Below are positions 58,801 through 64,000 of a stretch of 64,000 nt of DNA, in pieces. How positions within the stretch are numbered: position 1 is the first letter of the stretch; the number at the start of each line of letters is the position of its first letter. The stretch is from Puccinellia tenuiflora (taxonomy: Eukaryota > Streptophyta > Magnoliopsida > Poales > Poaceae). Under the pieces are notes generated by a model. It was not told the origin of the DNA, made no database searches, and saw nothing but the letters and a program-made list of their open reading frames with translations. Location: assembly GCA_012064385.1 (NCBI GenBank), contig QRDG01001883.1:130629-194628 (forward strand), written 5' to 3'. A program made the translations under genes and the position numbers.

Positions 58801-60855
58801 GCCGGCTCTACTGCATTAACTGCTCTGACTTTCAACTTCTTGGAACGCTTGGACGTACTAGTCGTGAAGACATGGTAGCTGCCATGACTCGGGTTGTGCT
58901 GCCGAGTTGTGACATAATACTGACCATTGCCCTCGTGAAGCTGCTTCGGGTTCTGCTGGAACCCGCCCTGCTGGTGACCTCCTCCTTGAGGTTGGTTTGG
59001 GTTATTGCCGGCTCCTCCACCATTATTGCCGGGTCCTCCGGCTCCATTGTTTCCTCTATATCCACCATTGTTGTTACCTCCTCCTGGCCCTTGGAACCTG
59101 GCGCGCTGCAAATCTACGCACTGTCCCAGGGTATGACCGCATCTACCGTTCTTGGCATGTTTAGGGCATGGAATTCTCAAGACCTCCTCTGTGCTTGGAG
59201 TGCGGCCTTGGTATCCACCAGAATTGTTGTCCTTACGCCTGACTCCAGTGTTTGTGTTGGCCACTAGGTCAGAGTTGTCTCCATACGGCCTCTTGCCACT
59301 ACCTTGATTCTGGTTCTGATTCTGGTTCTGGTTCTGACCATTGCCACCTTGTCCTTTAGTTCCTTCCTCCTGATCCTTTGTTTTGTCTGTGGCAGCGTGC
59401 TTATTAGCACCTGCCATGATCTCACCAATCGTAAGGGGAATACCTTGATTCAGGCTCTCCTTCATACGACCTAGCTTCCAACTCAAGGGATTGTAACTGC
59501 AATTTCTCTCCATCGCCATTAAGACTGAAACTGGTGGGAGTCCTTGTGAGGAGTTAATGATCTCTGAGACTCGCTTCATCCAGTGCCTTGCTGACTCGCC
59601 CTTCCTCTGGACACATCGCTCCAGGTCCTCAATGGTGCTGAGTGCCTTGGAAATTCTGAATAAAAGCCGCCTTCAATTGCTCCCAAGAGTTGATTGACCT
59701 AGGAGGCAAGTTGCGCATCCACACCTTGGCTGCTCCCTCCATCATAAGATACATGAACTTGGCACACAGATTACCTGTGGCATTGCGAATACTCATTGCC
59801 ATCTCGTATGTACCCAACCAAGAGGTCGGGTCCATGTTGGGCTCATAGTTTGGAACCTTGCGCGGCTCCTTGAAACTGCTAGGGAAGGACTCGGACCTGA
59901 TGGCATCTGACAAACACTCTGGTCCTGTTAATGCTGGGGACGCACCAGGAGAAGTCACCTCCTCGTGGACCCGGCTCGGCTGAGGCGGGTTGGCTGCAAG
60001 CACTATCGCTCTGTCCCTCTCTGCCTCCCGAGCTCTTGCTGCTTCTCTCTCTCGTCGTTGCCTTGCTTCATCAACCACTAGCTGAGCTTGTGAAGCAGTT
60101 GGTATGTTTGCACGATTCCTCGCTAGTTCACGACGCCTTGCACTCGTAGAGTTTGCCGGGTTGGACTCGCCGTGCCGACTCCTCGTACCTGAGTTAAAGG
60201 GTGTTGAGTGTAGCCTACTTGCATCTGGAAAAGTTGGATACAAAGCCTGCTGAGTCAAGGCTGTTTTCAGTAACTCGATAGCCTCCCGAGTCTCCTGTCC
60301 TGCTGGTCCCTCTGGTACCACAATATTCTCCAATCTCAGAGTCGCCGCATGCACGTTGTCCATAGGATTGGAATAATGTCCCTCTGGAGTATGAAATCTG
60401 TTGGGCTGTGCCCCTAAGCCACCAGATGCTCCTCCTCCGACTCCTCCTTCAGGCGGTGGTCCGTTAGCACGGCTGCCTCCCGATCCTTCTGGGGGTGGTG
60501 GTGGTGGTGGTGGTGGTGGTGCTCCTCCGGCTCCTCCTGCGGCGCCTCCTGCTGCCGCTGAGCCTCCTAGTCCGGCTCCTCTGCCTGGACCATTGGGTGT
60601 GGTGAATAAATTGGTTGGATTGATGTGGACTCCATCATGTAAGCGACTCCTGGCTCGGCGATGCTGAATTGAAGTAAGCTCCTCGCGGCGCCTCCGCACG
60701 ACCTGAGCTTCATCTTGGACTCGGGCCTGCTCTGCAGCTAACCTCCGGTTTGCCTCCGTGATATCAGCTAACTGCTTCTCCAACGCAGCACGAGCGTTGG
60801 TTAACTCGGCCGCCCTCTCTGCGGCATTACTTGCATTAATCTCCTTTGTCAACAA
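58587..60855 (-). pseudogene. Gag polyprotein of Gypsy copy C
   Basis: The N-terminal part is a coiled coil (NARAALEKQLADITEANRRL) followed by a Gly/Pro-rich linker with a Pro10 run from (GGT)n at ~60490-60520. The Retrotrans_gag domain has FMYLMMEGAAKVWMRNLPPR and SINSWEQLKAAFIQNFQGT near 59650-59770. The C-terminal part has GESARHWMKRVSEIINSS, an Asn-Gln repeat near 59305-59335 and a Cys/His cluster CPKHAKNGRCGHTLGQC near 59130-59170. The frame changes once near 59625. There is no ATG near the start of the open frame, and it overlaps the leader ORF in the -1 frame. Confidence 0.8.
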
Positions 60856-61319
60856 GTTGTATCAAACTGATTCCCAGTGTTCCCAGACATGTAGACTCCC
60901 ACAACACGAGCGCGTACTGGCGACTCCTCGTAATCCTCTTCCTCTATCCCGTACCCAAGTCGATCTTCAAACAAGGGTAGGATGGACTCTGAATCTGCAT
61001 CATAATCTGAATCTGACTCTTGCATCACATCTGGTTCCTCAGCTAGGGGTTCCTCAGACTCGGCGATGATGCCGACCTCTGAAGTTCCGACCGACTCCTC
61101 GCCGTCGGACTCGACGATGACAGTTAGCTCTGGCACCGACTCCGCCGAGTTCTCGCGAAGACCCGACGCGCACACCATCCCGACGAACACGTTGATTCCT
61201 CCAAAGACAAGCTGATAGCCCTCGTCGACTTCATTCATCTCCGAGGTCCAGCCTGAGTCATCGATCTCTGTCTCTCCATGCTCATCAGTGTAGACCCGCC
61301 CGATGGCGAGTTTCTCCAT
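60849..61319 (-). CDS. Acidic leader ORF upstream of gag
   Basis: 156 residues from ATG 61319 (MEKLAIGRVYTDEHGETEID) to a TGA at 60849, starting ~47 bp after the PBS. Strongly acidic middle (EESVGTSEVG, SDSDYDADSES); no domain recognised. It ends about 7 bases past the first usable codon of the gag frame, so gag may be reached by a -1 shift or by reinitiation, unless a base is missing here. Confidence 0.6.
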   Translation of the reverse strand: MEKLAIGRVYTDEHGETEIDDSGWTSEMNEVDEGYQLVFGGINVFVGMVCASGLRENSAESVPELTVIVESDGEESVGTSEVGIIAESEEPLAEEPDVMQESDSDYDADSESILPLFEDRLGYGIEEEDYEESPVRARVVGVYMSGNTGNQFDTTC

Positions 61320-61365
61320 GGCTCGACGAGCAGCTCCAACGATCTCGACTCCTTTTGTCACCGTA

Positions 61366-61385
61366 GGCCCCACGGTGGGCGCCAA
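61366..61385 (-). promoter_or_regulatory. Primer-binding site of Gypsy copy C
   Basis: TTGGCGCCCACCGTGGGGCC on the minus strand, one base inside the LTR end. This is the common PBS type of plant Tat-lineage elements. Confidence 0.9.
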
Positions 61386-61386
61386 C

Positions 61387-61933
61387 TGTCGTGGGGTTGT
61401 CACGGCAAGTTCTTCCTTAGGGAAGATGAGTTCTGGGGCCATTGATGACTGAAGTACGCTGGAACGGTTAATCTCGCCAAGGAACAAGGATTTACCCAGG
61501 TTCGGCCCCTCTGATTCGAGGTAAAGACCTACTTCCTGCTTCTCTGTTATTGCTCTTGATATGTCTCGATTACAAGGACCCGGCTCCCACAACTTAGGAG
61601 CCGGCGACTTCTCTCTGGTGGCTAGGGTTTCTCTACTGATTGAAGCTTATCGATCTAAGGTCCAGGACCCCGCTTATAAAGGCTGCCGGGTCCCTGGACT
61701 TACACTTTACCACCGAGTCATACTAGAACCCGGAGTCCTACTCTACGTCTTGGTCTTCCAAGTTTAGACTCCGGGTTGTACTTGGACTCCTTCCGGACGG
61801 GTCCTTCTTCATCATGGGCCTGGCCGGCTTGTCTCCAGCCAGCCCATGCGACTTGATACGTGACTCGGCTTTGGCCTTCTTGGTCTTGGGGGTCTACTTT
61901 CCGGGTCCAGGGGCCACCTGTAAGTATCCCCCC
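61387..61933 (-). repeat. 5' LTR of Gypsy copy C, outer end degraded
   Basis: Nearly identical to 48975-49530 until ~61680. It then accumulates one-base losses ('gtccttcttcat', 'gccagcccatg', 'gggggtctac', 'taagtatcc') and ends at CCCCCC without CATCA. Confidence 0.85.
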
Positions 61934-64000
61934 GCATCGGACCTCAGGCCCTTTGGCAAGCAGATCTCGACATTGCTCCGAGGCGCGCCGCCCACCTGCT
62001 CAAAGATACTTCTCCGCCGTGGGGCGGTTCACCATGACGGCGCGAGCAACTGAATCACATACTGCCTCTTCCTTCAGCGTCAGGCACGACTCCTGGGACA
62101 ACCCTCTCCGCGAAGGGCGAGGCCAGTCATCTTTGCGGAGCACCTTTTCGCGGTTTCACGCCCCCTGGTAATTTGTTCTTCCGCCAGCTCCTCGAGTTCT
62201 ATAAGCTGCGGATTCACGATGTTGCGCCCAATTCCATTCTTACCCTATCCAACTTCGTTGTTCTCTGTGAGGATTACCTCCAGATTGAGCCAGACCTAGA
62301 TCTATGGCTCGAGTTGTTCTACTGCACCCCCAACCTGAAATCTCCGGGGGCCCTCTCTTACAGTGCGGCGCTGTAGCTCTCCAGCGTCGCCTAAATTCTG
62401 TCTTCCCTAAACCAGTTTTTCCAAACCGCATCAAAGACTGGCAAAAACCTTCTTTTATTGCAAGGACACCTCTCCTGAGGATGAACCTAAGCTCCCTCAA
62501 TTCTCTGAGAGCCGACTGGAGGTGACTCCTGCTATGAAAGACAGGTGCTCAGAGGCCGCCCGCCCAAAGTCGAGTCATTGATCCTTAGAATCCGGGCTCT
62601 CCTCTCTCATGACCTGGAAAACATGGATCTCGTCCGCTGCTGGACCACCTGGAGAATTCAACCGTTGAGTCCCAGGACTCGGCTCATCTGCTCGTATACC
62701 AGGTGTGTCACTGATGATCTCAGGATGACAGATAAGTTGTCTGACGATCCTGAACTTGGTCGATTGATCAAGAAGCTGACTGGAAAGATGGTGAAGGACC
62801 AAGCCCACTTTGGGCTCCAGCCTTTCTGCTCCACTTGCCCAGCTCCAGCTGTAAGTACTTTAACTGTCTTTCCTTCTTGCTTGCTTGTATTGTCTCAATT
62901 TACTAACTCACACTTTCTGTTTCCTCTCTGCAGCTTACCGACTCCTTCTGGAAGTCGACCCTTGAAACTGACAAGGGCAAAGGGAGTACCTCTGCTGCTG
63001 CAGAGATTGTTGAAGAAGAAGAAGCCAGCGAGGAGTCCTCTAAAGAGGCTACTGCTGCTGGTGATGAGAATGAAGATGAGGAGTCCTCACCTGAGGCTCC
63101 CACTATCAATGTCATTGAGGAGGAGTCCTCCTCTGAAGCACAGTATGCTGACGAAGAGCGCACTGAATCAAGTCCTGCAGGAGCCCAACCAACTCCATCT
63201 GAGGAGTCATCAGATGTCAAGAGTCGCTCCCCGACTCCTCCAGTTCCGAAAAATGGGTCCCGGGCTGCTGTGCCTAAGGTACCCGCCTCACGAGTCCGAA
63301 AATCTAGCAGCTCCTCCAGCGAGCCTGAAGAAATTCCTGCGCAAGTCCTTGCTGCCAAGAAAAGGAAACTGCGCTCAAGTGGCCCTGCAGAGACTCCTCC
63401 GCCTCTACCTGTATCACACAAGAGGAAGTCGATCTCTCCTCCTGAGAAGGCTTACTCCTATGAGTCAGGAATGTCAATCTTTTCCTCTGACTCTCAAGCC
63501 TCTTTGGATCTTGAGACAAATGTTGGGTATGACCTTTCTCCTTTATCTTTACTAGCATGACATCTGCATTTACTTTTTTTAATCAATATCTGACTTTTGA
63601 TCTGTCCTTTCTCAGAGCCCGGCCCTGCGCCAAGGTCTCCAAGCTACCAGGCATGGCCGATGTGACTTCCAGCCGAGGAGCTGTACCGCCGTCGACTTCT
63701 CAGACGACGAGTACAAAGACCGCTCCTACGACTCCCGCATCTGCTGGTGCAACAACCACTGGGACTCCCCCTGTTCCCGAGTCCGCTCCAAGGACTCGGT
63801 TGGAGACTCCTGTGGTGATCCCATCCTCCTCTGGGGGTGGAACTCCAACTACTACGGTTCAGATACCTCCGAGTCAAGAAAAAGCGGCTCCCACTTCTCA
63901 GCTGAACACCGAGCCAGCAAAATCCTCAACTGACTACAGCCGGCTCCGGATATCTGACAATAAATCCTTCAACGAGGCCTATATTGAGGCCATAGAACTG
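61934..64000 (+). pseudogene. Antisense gene of a fourth, diverged Gypsy copy D (partial, runs off the window)
   Basis: Exon 1 is ~61940-62850, exon 2 is 62934-63526, and exon 3 runs from 63616 to beyond the window. The first ~600 bp is full of single-base losses, yet HLF, PPGN, FFRQLLEFYKLRIHDV and NFVVLCEDYLQIEPDLDLW are readable. Exons 2 and 3 are clean: acidic DEESSPEAP repeats, AKKRKLRSSGPAETP, ARPCAKVSKLPGMADVTSS and YSRLRISDNKSFNEAY. The protein is clearly related to A-C but diverged. No start codon, LTR or promoter is present at the left edge. Confidence 0.75.

Larger units (their letters stand above)
48975..61933 (-). mobile_element. Gypsy copy C, near full-length Tat-lineage LTR retrotransposon
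   Basis: Order on the minus strand: LTR 61933-61387, PBS, leader ORF, gag, protease, RT, RNase H, second RNase H, integrase, 3' region with an antisense spliced gene, PPT, LTR 49530-48975. The gag-pro-RT-RH-aRH-INT order, the extra RNase H and the antisense ORF between pol and the 3' LTR are hallmarks of the Tat lineage. The two LTRs are almost identical over most of their length (the only clear substitution is near 49111/61523), suggesting a recent insertion. The outer end of the right LTR is incomplete, so no TSD can be confirmed. Confidence 0.9.

Noticed and set aside
1..64000. CRISPR arrays, tRNA or rRNA genes, bacterial operons
   Set aside because: None seen; the regular ~98-bp arrays at 46.5 and 52.4 kb are retrotransposon intron repeats, not CRISPR, because units are long and have no unique spacers of constant size.

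Overview
The window is nuclear DNA of a grass, most likely Triticeae (wheat, Aegilops, barley or rye). The evidence is GT-AG split plant genes, GC-rich 5' exons, Stowaway MITEs with TA target duplications, Mutator-type MITEs with 9-bp duplications, CACTA, hAT and LINE debris, and a large block of nested LTR retrotransposons with LTRs, PBS and PPT sites that I could locate. A single N at 57700, flanked by an unmerged 157-bp duplication, and clustered one-base frame breaks indicate draft sequence.

Gene-bearing part (1-26 kb). Three host genes are supported, all on the + strand. (1) A LOL/LSD1-type zinc-finger gene (1082-6478, 4 exons) has two LSD1 zinc fingers behind a very long proline-rich N-terminal region built of ~87-residue units carrying a PPGFE-type core. 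Its first exon needs two frame changes. (2) A 112-residue membrane-anchored protein (8634-9161, 3 exons) has four CxxC pairs resembling the DnaJ cysteine-rich domain. (3) A complete 408-residue GDSL esterase/lipase (20185-23879, 5 exons) has all catalytic blocks. Between and after them lie Stowaway MITEs, two copies of a Mutator-type foldback MITE, a CACTA remnant with Ulp1-like protease exons, LINE debris, a Copia gag fossil interrupted by a MITE, and a tandem duplication whose second copy alone carries a Stowaway (a natural empty/filled site pair).

Middle (26-40 kb). A fragment resembling RNA polymerase III subunit RPC6/Rpc34 and unrecognised sequence are cut by a hAT-like element (28391-39501, 8-bp TSD). 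That element is itself split by a 10.2-kb gag-only LTR retrotransposon in minus orientation (29294-39468, 5-bp TSD).

Right part (40-64 kb). Four copies (A-D) of one Gypsy family of the Tat lineage lie here, all with pol on the minus strand. B starts exactly inside A, and C starts exactly inside B. C is the only nearly full-length copy (48975-61933): LTR, antisense gene, integrase, second RNase H, RNase H, RT, protease, gag, leader ORF, PBS, LTR. The most interesting structure is the antisense gene (Pfam PF04195 'putative gypsy type transposon' family). It is a five-exon gene with its own TATA box, conserved in the copies where the relevant part is visible. Its large intron holds five ~98-bp repeats, each with a PPT-like tract. 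The join between C and D at ~61933 looks like an assembly junction or a truncation.
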